From NCBI GenBank assembly GCA_964478735.1, contig CAYZJB010000001.1, positions 186,001 through 250,000 of the forward strand: a DNA stretch of 64,000 bases, read 5' to 3'. This DNA is from CAYZJB01 sp964478735. GTDB taxonomy: Bacteria > CLD3 > SB21. A program made the position numbers and the translations under genes. Positions 16,671-25,200 of the stretch are shown piece after piece. Below the pieces are notes generated by a model that was not told where the DNA came from, did no database searches, and was given only the letters and a program-made list of their open reading frames with translations. The first letter of the stretch is position 1. Every line of letters begins with the position of its first letter.

Positions 16671-19011
16671 AATTCTTCTTGATCAACGGCTTCTGCGCCA
16701 TGCAGCTGACCTCGAATACCTTGAACTGAGAGTGTTTGAACCGGAACTCGACGATGTTGTCCGCGCCTTTGACCATCTGCACCGGCGTGATCTGCATCTC
16801 AAAACCGTTGGACGCGCTCGGCGCGACGATCGTCACGCGGCCTTCGTTTTTGATGATTTTTTTATTCACCGTGATCTCGTCGTACCACTGTTCTTTTGTC
16901 GCTTTGGCCGCGATCTCTTCCGGCAGTTTGATGTTGATATCGAACACGGGGAACTGTGCCTCCGATTCGATCTGGACGTTCAACCTGAATAAATATTCGT
17001 TCGAATTTCCGCCGCTGGCCGCCAGCGGCACGACGTACATTTTCCGGTACGTCGCCGGTTTGGTGATCCATTTGGGTATGCGCGGGTCGCACTCGGCGAT
17101 CAAATTAATGATCTTCCGGTCTTTGCCTTTGTATTGCCGTCCATGGTAGGCCACCGCCTGCGCTTTGGCGACGCCGTCCGCGCGAATGTCGTTGGTGAAA
17201 TCCTTGTACAGGACTTCGATCGCGGCCGCGGGAAAGTCTTCGGTTTTCAGTTTCGTGAGTTGATCGTTGAGCATCGTTTTCCGACGGGTCAAATCTTTCG
17301 CAGCGCCGGCGGTAAACGTCATGTCATAGACGGGCGTAAATACTTCGCGTTTGTACAGTTCTTCAACTTTGTCGTACACGGCTTTGTTGGAGTCGATGAA
17401 TGCCAGCGCCCGCGACCTCGATTCCGTCTCGATGCCCGACCATAGTTCGGTTTCACGCTTCTGCACGATCTGGTTGCGTTTCGTGATCGACGCTGGATTC
17501 AAAAAATCCTGTTCCTGGAACAACCCGCGCAGGCGGCCTTCCGCTTTTTCCCAGTCTTTCGACTCCAGCGCCGACACAAACCCTTTTTCATGCGCCTGCA
17601 TCAGCTGGTCATCCACGTCGGCGTAATGGTGCGTCATGTAGTCGAGGTCTTTGTTTGTTTTCAACAGCCGGACGATCTCACCGAACTGTTCCTGTCCGCG
17701 CAGCGTATTGATCTGCGTCACGAGTTGTTCGCTCCGCCCGTAGCGGGCGCGCAGGTTTTTGATTCCGGTGAGCAAGGCGGCGATTTCACTCTCGAGTTTT
17801 TTCGTGCACGTATGCTTTTGATACGACGCATAATCGGCGGACGCGGCCAGATCGATCGCATCGAGCCGTTTTGTCATCTGTGAATAAAAATCGTTTTTCG
17901 GCCACGACGCGAGTGCCTTCACCTCGGCCTGCACGGCATCGAATTCGTTTTTGGCAACAGAGTAGGCTGCGCTCCGTGTATTAAACGTGCGGATAAACGT
18001 GGCCGTGGCGGCGAAATCGGCCGCGACTTCACCGCGCGTGGCGACGTACAGCGATTCCACCGTGGCGACCTCCAGCGGAATCACCGCGAGATCGGTTTTG
18101 GCGAGCAGTCGCTTTTCGTACTCTGTACGCACCGCCGGCAAACGGTTGCCGAACACGCGTTTCGCTTCGTTCATCACGTTATACGGATGTCGCTCCGGCT
18201 GTCTCAGAAAGGCCAAAACCTTTTCACCGGATTCGACGAATTTCAGTTCGTCACCGCGGCTGTCGGCGTCGAGCTGAAACGTCACGAGGACGTCGCGATA
18301 ATTGTCCTGGAACCGGATTTCATCAGCGACGTCGTCCGATAGTTTTTGATATTTTCCATAGGCCGTGTCCTGTGAACTCACGATGTCCTTTGGAAACACC
18401 GATTCGATCGCCTTGAGTTCGTCCCGAACGCCCGTGACGTTCGCTGTCCGTTCGTCGACATTTTTGATCGCCGCCGGGAAATCGAAATTCGAAAAACGGA
18501 AATCACTGCCCAGTGTCGTGTACGGCGTCCGGTCCACGCGATTGGCCGCCAGCGTCGCGCTGAACTGCTCGAAATAATTTTCGACTTTCCAACGCCAGAT
18601 CGGCACGTAGCGGTAGTTCATTTTCAGCGCCATGTCCTGACTCACGGAATCGATGACCCAGTAACACACGGCGGAATTGGTGTCGACGTCGAAGAGGCTG
18701 CTCGCGGCTGAATTCAGGCTCAGGTCGTCCAGTTTGACGATCGTGCCTTTGCCGTCGTCAAACGCGCGCGTCGCGTACGACCGGATCTGGCCTTTTTGTT
18801 CAATGCCGAGGTAGAGGTAGGAATTCGCCGCCGCGGGCCGCGGGAATTTCACGAAGTATTTTTTATTTTTTTTCAGCTCGAAATATTTCTGGTCACGCTG
18901 CAGTTCCTGATAGCCGCGTTCCAGGCCGGTCAATTCCGGTTTCGGCTTGAGTTCAGAATACGCCGCGCATCCTGTCATGATGACAGCAATCATATACACC
19001 GAAAGTTTCAC
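16669..19011 (-). CDS. Large lipoprotein of unknown function
   Basis: 780 residues. A lipoprotein signal VKLSVYMIAVIMTGCAAYS places the lipidated Cys at about residue 15. The GTG start is fixed by GGAGGT six bases upstream; the longer ATG frame would begin in repeat DNA. The mature protein is mainly alpha-helical and charged (roughly 200-600, possible helical-repeat or coiled-coil rod), with a beta-rich C-terminal 150 residues (FDINIKLPEEI...GRVTIVAPSASNGFEM). No known domain is recognised. It is immediately upstream of the binding protein gene, so it may be part of the importer cluster as a periplasmic accessory. Confidence 0.78.
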   Translation of the reverse strand: MKLSVYMIAVIMTGCAAYSELKPKPELTGLERGYQELQRDQKYFELKKNKKYFVKFPRPAAANSYLYLGIEQKGQIRSYATRAFDDGKGTIVKLDDLSLNSAASSLFDVDTNSAVCYWVIDSVSQDMALKMNYRYVPIWRWKVENYFEQFSATLAANRVDRTPYTTLGSDFRFSNFDFPAAIKNVDERTANVTGVRDELKAIESVFPKDIVSSQDTAYGKYQKLSDDVADEIRFQDNYRDVLVTFQLDADSRGDELKFVESGEKVLAFLRQPERHPYNVMNEAKRVFGNRLPAVRTEYEKRLLAKTDLAVIPLEVATVESLYVATRGEVAADFAATATFIRTFNTRSAAYSVAKNEFDAVQAEVKALASWPKNDFYSQMTKRLDAIDLAASADYASYQKHTCTKKLESEIAALLTGIKNLRARYGRSEQLVTQINTLRGQEQFGEIVRLLKTNKDLDYMTHHYADVDDQLMQAHEKGFVSALESKDWEKAEGRLRGLFQEQDFLNPASITKRNQIVQKRETELWSGIETESRSRALAFIDSNKAVYDKVEELYKREVFTPVYDMTFTAGAAKDLTRRKTMLNDQLTKLKTEDFPAAAIEVLYKDFTNDIRADGVAKAQAVAYHGRQYKGKDRKIINLIAECDPRIPKWITKPATYRKMYVVPLAASGGNSNEYLFRLNVQIESEAQFPVFDINIKLPEEIAAKATKEQWYDEITVNKKIIKNEGRVTIVAPSASNGFEMQITPVQMVKGADNIVEFRFKHSQFKVFEVSCMAQKPLIKKN

Positions 19012-19313
19012 GTTTTTACCTCCGTGTGGTTTTAATGGCTTCAAAAATTTAGCTCTCGCAAAGACCGCAAAACCAGTAAAGCACGGCAGCTTTGCGAACT
19101 TTGCGAGATATTTCTTCGTGTCCCGTTCTTGACTCCAAGTTACTACAACAAACCGATAAAATTCATTCGCATCAGTGATCGCTGTCCCATTGCAGGGCGT
19201 CCCGTTGACAATGTTGGAGGACGAGAGTGAGATGTGATAGGGTGATGAACTTGCATTCGATGTTCTTAAAATCAAGACCTCACAAAACTTGCATTGTTTA
19301 CATCTTATGCAGG
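19012..19313. other. Intergenic region upstream of the large lipoprotein gene
   Basis: Holds the GGAGGT ribosome site of the leftward lipoprotein gene, then filler with repeated GCAAAG/CTTTGCG phrases (19050-19110) that can pair. No convincing promoter or gene was found; short frames here lack starts, ribosome sites and protein-like composition. Confidence 0.4.
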
Positions 19314-19544
19314 TTAATTTTTCGATTTGTTGTCAAAGACCTCGGTCACGTCAATCTTCTGCTTTCGAAATTGAACTTTTGCCTTTTCACAACCTTCCTC
19401 CCATTCTTCCCAAGTAGCTTCCAACTTTTCAGGATCATCGGCGGTTTGCAGGAGCCGCGGCCATTGTTCACGAAGGTAGACGCCTAACGCGACTTTTGTT
19501 TTGTTTTTCTTTTGGATTAACCTCGTCTCAAGAGTGATTTCAAC
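19314..19544 (-). pseudogene. Decayed small protein gene of unknown family
   Basis: A 77-codon frame is closed by TAA at 19314 and TAG upstream, and contains no ATG or GTG start. The translation is clearly protein-like: TRLIQKKNKTKVALGVYLRE, then WPRLLQTADDPEKLEATWEE and VQFRKQKIDVTEVFDNKSKN. It is amphipathic and Glu/Lys/Trp rich. The 5' end has been lost. It sits just downstream of the pRiA4b-like gene on the same strand. Confidence 0.5.
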
Positions 19545-19600
19545 CTACCCCAAGCATCTCAATGCGCACTGAAGTGTAAGTCATTAGAACAAATCCCAGC

Positions 19601-20173
19601 TTAGACCCCAAAGTTCTTTCGTCGTAAAGCTTTGTTGATCGCAGTGAGATTAAACTTTTCGGGATCAAACAGGTCACCAACCCAATCCTTCTTCTCAGCA
19701 TATTCTTCATGAGTTGGATCGGCGAGGATACTCAATAGATCTCTGTAACCCCAGCTGCCGCCGCAATCTTCGGGAGGAGAGCTACGAGCACCATCTAAAC
19801 AAACTGGATGGAAGGTACGAGAGGGTTGTTCGGATACGGATTTTAGGATCACGTTGTGAATCCAATTGTCTCCGAAGTCATAAACATATTGAAATTTTTG
19901 ATTCTTACGGTTAACGACGTCAGATAGGATGACCGAAGTGGAATCAATAAAATTATCCGACGAATCTTCAAAAGGAATCGAATAGGAATGACGGCCAATC
20001 TCAAATGAATGCAGATGTGTATTTATCCAACCCATGACGGTCTGCACGATTTTGTGCAAATCAGAAAGACGAGTGTCTGACCTGACCATAAATTGCCTCC
20101 AAATGATGGGCGTAACTCCTTGAAGCGAAATGTGGAGAGTATACAACTGACTCTTAGGACGATGTGATTTCAT
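19601..20173 (-). CDS. Plasmid pRiA4b ORF-3-like protein
   Basis: 190 residues. The family core is visible: LYTLHISLQGVTPIIWRQF, LSDLHKIVQTVMGW with HLHSFEI after it, FQYVYDFGDNWIHNVIL, CLDGARSSPPEDCGG and WGYRDLL. The domain (PF07929) is common beside mobile genes and its biochemical role is unknown. I chose the ATG at 20173 because AAAGGGGAAG precedes it; two upstream in-frame ATGs have no ribosome site. AT-richer composition than its neighbours and surrounding decayed genes suggest acquisition by transfer. Confidence 0.85.
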   Translation of the reverse strand: MKSHRPKSQLYTLHISLQGVTPIIWRQFMVRSDTRLSDLHKIVQTVMGWINTHLHSFEIGRHSYSIPFEDSSDNFIDSTSVILSDVVNRKNQKFQYVYDFGDNWIHNVILKSVSEQPSRTFHPVCLDGARSSPPEDCGGSWGYRDLLSILADPTHEEYAEKKDWVGDLFDPEKFNLTAINKALRRKNFGV

Positions 20174-20269
20174 AGACTTCCCCTTTGGAGCAGATTTGTT
20201 CATATTCAACATAACGCACGAATAAATGTGGTTCAGTACCTCACTTAACTTTTTTTGACGTTCGTACTT

Positions 20270-20373
20270 GCCAACTCACAACCTCACATTCAACGCCAAA
20301 CGCCATCGGGACAATACTTTACCTGAAAATCACATCGCCACCACTGCCGATGTCGTGACGTCGTCATCTATTA
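20270..20373 (-). pseudogene. Degenerate duplicate of the 3' end of the HHH-barrel gene
   Basis: Reading leftward, the sequence ending at the N gap aligns with the last ~100 bases of the gene that ends at 20697: CTCACATTCAACGCCA and CACTGCCGATGT are shared or near-shared. At least one single-base insertion and a small deletion break the frame, so this copy cannot encode the same C-terminus. Everything upstream of the fragment lies in the assembly gap. It is either a second, decayed paralogue or a local partial duplication. Confidence 0.55.
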
Positions 20374-20473
20374 NNNNNNNNNNNNNNNNNNNNNNNNNNN
20401 NNNNNNNNNNNNNNNNNNNNNNNNNNNNNNNNNNNNNNNNNNNNNNNNNNNNNNNNNNNNNNNNNNNNNNNNN
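20374..20473. other. Assembly gap (100 N)
   Basis: Exactly 100 N, the conventional placeholder for a scaffold gap of unknown length. It is bordered on one side by a duplicate gene fragment and on the other by hairpin repeats, a situation that often breaks short-read assemblies. True missing sequence may be far longer. Confidence 0.97.
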
Positions 20474-20588
20474 TGTTGTTAAACCCCTTCGGGGTTTGGT
20501 TGTAGATGGGGTTTGCAACCCTGCACTTCGTGCAGGGTTATTGCTGTTGAACCCCTTCGGGGTTTCCCAGCACGACGGTTGTTGCAAA
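20474..20588. repeat. Cluster of three TTCG-loop hairpins
   Basis: Three perfect palindromes in 85 bases: AAACCCC-TTC-GGGGTTT (20481), AACCCTGCAC-TTC-GTGCAGGGTT (20517) and AACCCC-TTC-GGGGTT (20550). In RNA each closes with a C(UUCG)G-type tetraloop. They are linked by TGTTGTT/TTGTTGCAA-type spacers that themselves recur. There are no T-tracts. This is the look of a REP/BIME array and probably explains the adjacent assembly gap. Confidence 0.65.
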
Positions 20589-20696
20589 CTTTCTTCACCG
20601 AATCATGTCCATCTTCTTCTGTCGTTCATTTTATGTATTGTCGCGACAGAAATTCTCAATGCGTGCAACGGCATCTTGCAATCCAGCATAATCCCC

Positions 20697-22703
20697 TCAC
20701 ACCCTCACATTCAACGCCAGCGTCCATCGAGTCAGGACGTTTCCCGATATCGCATCGCCGCCGCTGCCGATGTTGTCCAGATCGTCGCGATACAGTTGCC
20801 AGAATTTTGCTGCGACCTCGAGACGACTGCCAATCCGATACACGGCCAGCAGATACCAGCGCGAGCCTTTACCGGACAACGCCGTGTTGGAAAACACTCC
20901 GGGCACGTCGTTTTCATACTCGTAGACGGCCGTGGCGAAATCGTCGGTATCAAAAAAGCTCAATCGTCCGTACAGGGTCAATCGTGACGTGGCCCGGTAC
21001 CGGACGTCTTGGTAAAACGCAATGCCTTTCCGGTCGTAATCCGCTACCGACGGGATGTCCGTCCACACCCATTCCGCGCGTGTTCGCCAGCGTACGGCTG
21101 CTGTTAAATCATAATCCCACTGCGCTCGCGCTCGGCGCGTGACCCGGCGTTCGATCACCGTCACGTCGCGGCCCAGTTCGTCCAGCGTTGTCGCGACGTC
21201 GTCCTTGCGTTCCTGTTTGTATCGCAGTGTGATTTCCGAGAGGCGAAACGGACGCACGTTCCACTCGATGAGGAAATCGTCGCCGTGCACGCGGCCCGGC
21301 ACGTCGAACGTGCGCCATGGAAAACGATAAACGTCGTAATACGATTGCATCTGAAAGCGACGGCTGACTTTCCACTTGAGCCCGGTGTACACGCCGTCTT
21401 CGTTTTGTGTCCGGCCGTTTTGCTCGCCGAACGCGTACGCGTGGAGGTTTTGAAAATCACGTTCATAGTGCCGGACCGATAGCACCCATTCAAGATTTTC
21501 CCATGATTCCTTGTAACCCACGATCGCGGCCATGTCGCCGGACGGATCGCGCGCCCACTCGCCGTACACGTTTCGCCTCTCCCAGTAAAAATCGCTGAAC
21601 ACACTGAAGGCGGAATTTTCACGTCCGGTAAAACGGAAGCGATTGCGCACCGAATCGGTGGTAACAAAATTCCGGTTGTACCACGATTTGTGAAACGTCG
21701 TTCCGATCCGATGTTGACCTTGATACCAGATGGCGTTCGCTCCGAGCAGCTTTTCTCTCAAATTATTTCGCCGATCGATCTCCGATTCCGTACGATGATA
21801 GCCGTCGAGCAGAATCGAATTGGCCGTTCCGTCGTCGTTGACGCTGGCATCATACCGGGTCTGTGCGCCGAAGACGGTCACACCGATACCGGCGACGGGC
21901 TTGAATTCCGCTGCGGCGCCGAAAAGGGCGGCATTCTCCCCGGCGTAGTGGTAAGGCGAAAGGCCGCGGTCCCGTTTTTTTACGGGATCGATGACTTCGC
22001 TGGATTTCGAAAATCCGCTCCCGCTCCACATGTTGAGCGCCTGGCCGAACTCGACCTGGTAATGTCCGGCTACCAGCCGTCGAATGCCGGGAAGATCGTC
22101 GGCCATGACGTAGAACGATCGTTGATCGCTGAGGCGCGTCTCGCCGGGATCTTTTTCCAATACCCAGCCCGAGGAAATCACGTGATCGGGCTGTCGAACG
22201 GGATGCGGCTGGACTTTAACGATCACGCGATGGTAGACCTGGTACGGATCGCCGTCGTACGTGCCGTTGCGGAAATTGACCGAACGTTCGACCTGCCGGC
22301 GTGCGCGTTGTCGCACCGACACGTCGTATTTTTTGACGGCGTCCTCGGGATCGACGGTGACGAATTCCTGCATGCGAACAAAATCTTCGCGCGTCATGCC
22401 TTCGACTTTAAGCAGGTCGCGGACGGTGACAAATTTTGTGGATTTGCGGTAGGTTAGGATCTGCGCGGCGAGAAAACTCGTCATACCGGGTACGGATTCG
22501 AGTTCGGGCCTCGACGCGCGGTTCAGGTTAACGGGGTTACGGCGAAAATGCTCCGTCCATTCTATGATCTGATCGTCTTCCGCTCCTTCCTGATCCGTTT
22601 CGACGAATTCCTCGAGCAGACCGGGATCGTCCTCCTGCAGCGTCAGAGTGTCCGGCTCCTGCGCCATGACGCATACCGGCAGAAGCCACCACCAGACTTT
22701 CAC
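20697..22703 (-). CDS. Helix-hairpin-helix plus outer-membrane beta-barrel protein
   Basis: 668 residues. The signal peptide is MKVWWWLLPVCVMA. An acidic linker leads to a ComEA-like HhH region (about 52-115: NLNRASRPELESVPGMT, LLKVEGMTREDF). The remaining ~540 residues alternate aromatic and polar positions and end in a beta-strand (LTRWTLALNVRV) typical of outer-membrane barrels. This HhH-barrel combination recurs in FCB genomes; its function is not established. The start overlaps the stop of the PorV-like gene (ATGA), so the pair is co-translated. A decayed copy of its 3' end lies beyond the gap. Confidence 0.8.
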   Translation of the reverse strand: MKVWWWLLPVCVMAQEPDTLTLQEDDPGLLEEFVETDQEGAEDDQIIEWTEHFRRNPVNLNRASRPELESVPGMTSFLAAQILTYRKSTKFVTVRDLLKVEGMTREDFVRMQEFVTVDPEDAVKKYDVSVRQRARRQVERSVNFRNGTYDGDPYQVYHRVIVKVQPHPVRQPDHVISSGWVLEKDPGETRLSDQRSFYVMADDLPGIRRLVAGHYQVEFGQALNMWSGSGFSKSSEVIDPVKKRDRGLSPYHYAGENAALFGAAAEFKPVAGIGVTVFGAQTRYDASVNDDGTANSILLDGYHRTESEIDRRNNLREKLLGANAIWYQGQHRIGTTFHKSWYNRNFVTTDSVRNRFRFTGRENSAFSVFSDFYWERRNVYGEWARDPSGDMAAIVGYKESWENLEWVLSVRHYERDFQNLHAYAFGEQNGRTQNEDGVYTGLKWKVSRRFQMQSYYDVYRFPWRTFDVPGRVHGDDFLIEWNVRPFRLSEITLRYKQERKDDVATTLDELGRDVTVIERRVTRRARAQWDYDLTAAVRWRTRAEWVWTDIPSVADYDRKGIAFYQDVRYRATSRLTLYGRLSFFDTDDFATAVYEYENDVPGVFSNTALSGKGSRWYLLAVYRIGSRLEVAAKFWQLYRDDLDNIGSGGDAISGNVLTRWTLALNVRV

Positions 22704-23545
22704 CGGCGTCTCCGCGTCCCCGGGATCAGTTCCCGCAGCGAATTTTTACCCATCCGGAATCCGACGGAAAATGCATGGGTCACGCCGAGATCCGGATGCG
22801 TGTACAGCGCATAATCAAAAACGGCAGGACCCGCTTCGAATCCAGCGCCCGCGGAAAAACGGGACGGGTCTGAACTCATGCCGGCGCGCAGACTGAAGCG
22901 ATCGAGAAAACGGTATTCCGCACCGACGCGAACGTCAACGGGAAAACGCACGTCCTTGGCAACATCGACGGCAATGGTCAAAAACGAAGTCGCCGTCACG
23001 GCGGCGCCAACGTTGAAAATTTGAGGCAATTTTTCGCCCGCGATGGCCGGTCGATTGATATTGCGTGCAAAAAAACCGATGGAGAGTTTATCGTGCGGCC
23101 TCGTGAGCAGGCCCGCGTCCAAACCGATCGTCTGGGCCGATCCGGCGTCCTGGATGCGCAAATGATAATAATTGACCGTCGTGCCCCAGGCGAGCCGCTC
23201 ACCGATTGTACGCGAGAGAGTCACGCCGAGCGTCGTTTCCCGGTAGAGATCGAATCCGTACGACTCGACGTGCACGCCTGGAGTCCCCCACGACATTGGA
23301 TATACGCCGACGCCGCTGACCGTTTGCAGATCTTTGAGTCCGAATGGTGCGCTGTAGTACACGTGTCCGGCCGGCGAGGCCAGCAGCCACAGGCCGGCGG
23401 GATTGTAGTACACGGCGTCGGTGGAATTGGCAAGGCCGGTAAACGCGCCGCCGATTCCGAGAGGCCGGGTTCCTTTTTTTGTGTCGAACGATGCGTGTAA
23501 AGGCAGGTTGAACAGCAAGACAAGAAGCGAAAGTCGAATCCCCAT
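22700..23545 (-). CDS. PorV/UPF0164-like outer-membrane protein
   Basis: 281 residues. After a signal peptide (MGIRLSLLVLLFNLPLHA) come GTRPLGIGGAFTGLANSTDAVYYNPAGLW, the hallmark opening of PorV/PorQ/FadL-like 14-stranded barrels, then regular amphipathic strands to a C-terminal HAFSVGFRMG. In FCB bacteria PorV-like proteins serve type IX secretion or act as general outer-membrane partners. The ATG at 23545 is preferred over an upstream GTG because the signal peptide fits; neither has a strong ribosome site. It is coupled to the HhH-barrel gene downstream. Confidence 0.78.
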   Translation of the reverse strand: MGIRLSLLVLLFNLPLHASFDTKKGTRPLGIGGAFTGLANSTDAVYYNPAGLWLLASPAGHVYYSAPFGLKDLQTVSGVGVYPMSWGTPGVHVESYGFDLYRETTLGVTLSRTIGERLAWGTTVNYYHLRIQDAGSAQTIGLDAGLLTRPHDKLSIGFFARNINRPAIAGEKLPQIFNVGAAVTATSFLTIAVDVAKDVRFPVDVRVGAEYRFLDRFSLRAGMSSDPSRFSAGAGFEAGPAVFDYALYTHPDLGVTHAFSVGFRMGKNSLRELIPGTRRRR

Positions 23546-23694
23546 ACGATGACCCACGAAAAAATCGCTTTGGCAAAGTAGATTTTGCCGAAGCGATAAT
23601 CAAGGAAAGTCGGTTCGAAACGTCGGCTCACCTACGCAACATCAAGAGCGGAAAACGGAATGGATTTTGTGAGCCGAAGGCGCTATGTTCATAC

Positions 23695-23901
23695 ATGAAG
23701 AAATCCGATCGCTACAGACTGGATAAGAGCGTGGTGACCATTGGCAAACTCGGCGATCACCATTCTGCTCTGGAATACTGGTTGAAGCAGCCTCCGATCG
23801 AACGGCTCAGAGCGTTGGAATATCTAAGACAACTAAGTGGTTATGATCCTACCCAAAGACTTGATCGATCTGTTATCAAAGTTAAACGACTGCGGCGTTG
23901 A
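23695..23901 (+). CDS. Small protein, partner of the nucleotidyltransferase
   Basis: 68 residues, basic. The pattern SALEYWLKQPPIERLRALEYLRQLSGYDP is typical of the short proteins that precede nucleotidyltransferase-domain genes in Bacteria and are presumed antitoxin or partner components. It overlaps the next gene by 59 bases in another frame, indicating a single translational unit. No ribosome site of quality is visible. Mechanism unknown. Confidence 0.7.
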   Translation: MKKSDRYRLDKSVVTIGKLGDHHSALEYWLKQPPIERLRALEYLRQLSGYDPTQRLDRSVIKVKRLRR

Positions 23902-24331
23902 ATACCTCGTGATCGGAGGGTATGCCGTCGCCGCGCATGGCTATCCCCGATTTACCCAAGACCTGGATATCTGGGTTAATCACAGTAGAGATAACGCCGA
24001 ACGTGTAGCGGATGCACTTGATCGCTTTGGAGTTGATGTCAAAAAAATCTCCACGGATTTGCTATCAAGACCCAAAACTCTGATCAGTTTTGGGCGTGAA
24101 CCCGTTAAAATTGAAATTCTAACGTCTGTCCTGGGAGTTGAATTTTCCAAGAGCTACAAAAAGAGGCTGGTCATTGATATCGAGGGTGTTCCTGTCAGCA
24201 TTATTAATCTGAAAGATTTGCTTAAGAACAAGAAAACGACCGGACGACCGGAGGATTTGGCGGATGTTTCTCGTTTGACACGCAAGCGAAAGTTCCCATC
24301 AAAAAATTATTCTCGTCGTAAAAAAAGATAA
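23843..24331 (+). CDS. Nucleotidyltransferase-fold protein (AbiEii/DUF6036-like)
   Basis: 162 residues. The N-terminus carries the nucleotidyltransferase signature GVEYLVIGGYAVAAHGYPR then TQDLDIWV, with the Gly-Gly helix and the D-x-D metal pair (about residues 46-48). A third acidic residue probably lies in PVKIEILT. The C-terminus is lysine-rich. Such proteins modify tRNA or protein partners as toxins (AbiEii, MNT types) or are of unknown role. I used the ATG at 23843 rather than the GTG two codons earlier. The pair with the preceding small gene resembles a toxin-antitoxin module. Confidence 0.8.
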   Translation: MILPKDLIDLLSKLNDCGVEYLVIGGYAVAAHGYPRFTQDLDIWVNHSRDNAERVADALDRFGVDVKKISTDLLSRPKTLISFGREPVKIEILTSVLGVEFSKSYKKRLVIDIEGVPVSIINLKDLLKNKKTTGRPEDLADVSRLTRKRKFPSKNYSRRKKR

Positions 24332-24425
24332 CGTACTAACTCTCACGCTTAGTTGATTACACCGCCCTGCAAGTCTTGTGGGATTATAAGTTAAGTCATC
24401 CTTTTCGCCGGACATTTGATTCACT

Positions 24426-25115
24426 ATGTACGCCAGAGAACTCGCTCTCATTCACGACACGTATTTCGGGCACTACGCGCGTCAGGCTGCGAAGGATATC
24501 CTGCCCGTTATCAAAAAGTATGTTCGGCGGGGCGAAACGGTTCTCGAACTCGGTTGCGGATCGGGAATTCTTTCAAAAATCCTGTTCGACGCACGATACG
24601 CGATCGTTGGCATCGACATATCTCCGAATATGATCCGCCTGGCTCGTCAGCGCTTACCCGGGGCAGCGTTTCGCGTCGGTTCGATCTGGAGCGCCCGCTT
24701 TCCGAGATCGGCGTGCGTGGTGTCGATCGGTGAAACGATCAATTATATAAAACCGGGATTGCGGCCGTCGCTGGCCCGGCTGTTCCGGCGAGTCGGCGCA
24801 GCGCTGAAGCCGGACGGTCTGTTTATCTTCGATTGTATCGTTCAATTATTGCCCGCGCGGAAAACATTCGAGGCGGGGGAATGGCGGCTCAACGTGACGA
24901 CCGACGTCGACCGGGACTTCGTGCGAAGGCAAATCGATATTTCAATCAGAAACCGCTCGTCGTGGAAATGCGTAACGAGGGAAATTCATCATCAACGCAC
25001 GATCCATGAGTCGGCACTACGTCGCTTGCTGCAGGACGCGCGCTTCGATGTTCGGTCCGCTTTTAACGCGCCGCTTCCCGGACGGAGGGTTTTTATCTGT
25101 CAATCCAACCGATAA
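24426..25115 (+). CDS. Class I SAM-dependent methyltransferase
   Basis: 229 residues. Rossmann-type motifs: VLELGCGSGILSKIL (motif I, about 40-54), AIVGIDISPNMIRLARQRLP (motif II with acidic Asp), and FIFDCI near 140 in the place of motif IV. The substrate is unknown; the C-terminal third is arginine-rich. No ribosome site is evident before the ATG and it stands alone between the nucleotidyltransferase module and an SDR gene. Confidence 0.85.
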   Translation: MYARELALIHDTYFGHYARQAAKDILPVIKKYVRRGETVLELGCGSGILSKILFDARYAIVGIDISPNMIRLARQRLPGAAFRVGSIWSARFPRSACVVSIGETINYIKPGLRPSLARLFRRVGAALKPDGLFIFDCIVQLLPARKTFEAGEWRLNVTTDVDRDFVRRQIDISIRNRSSWKCVTREIHHQRTIHESALRRLLQDARFDVRSAFNAPLPGRRVFICQSNR

Positions 25116-25172
25116 AGGGTTCTTCGCGGCGTTGGAATATGCGCGACCCAAGATCTCATCACCACCGTACAA

Positions 25173-25200
25173 CCCCTCCCTTAAATACGTAAGGGGAGGG
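25173..25200. repeat. CCCCTCCC/GGGGAGGG palindrome
   Basis: Arms CCCCTCCCTTA and TAAGGGGAGGG enclose AATACG, followed by TGGGGTGGGG. This is a familiar dispersed intergenic repeat in uncultured genomes, here in the 189-base gap between the methyltransferase and SDR genes. No promoter role is implied. Confidence 0.55.

Noticed and set aside
19227..19487. 86-codon rightward frame
   Set aside because: No ribosome site, atypical composition, and it is antisense to the protein-like leftward remnant at 19314-19544.
20268..20987. Long frame spanning the N gap
   Set aside because: The frame only exists because N codons are read as X; both sides belong to other features.
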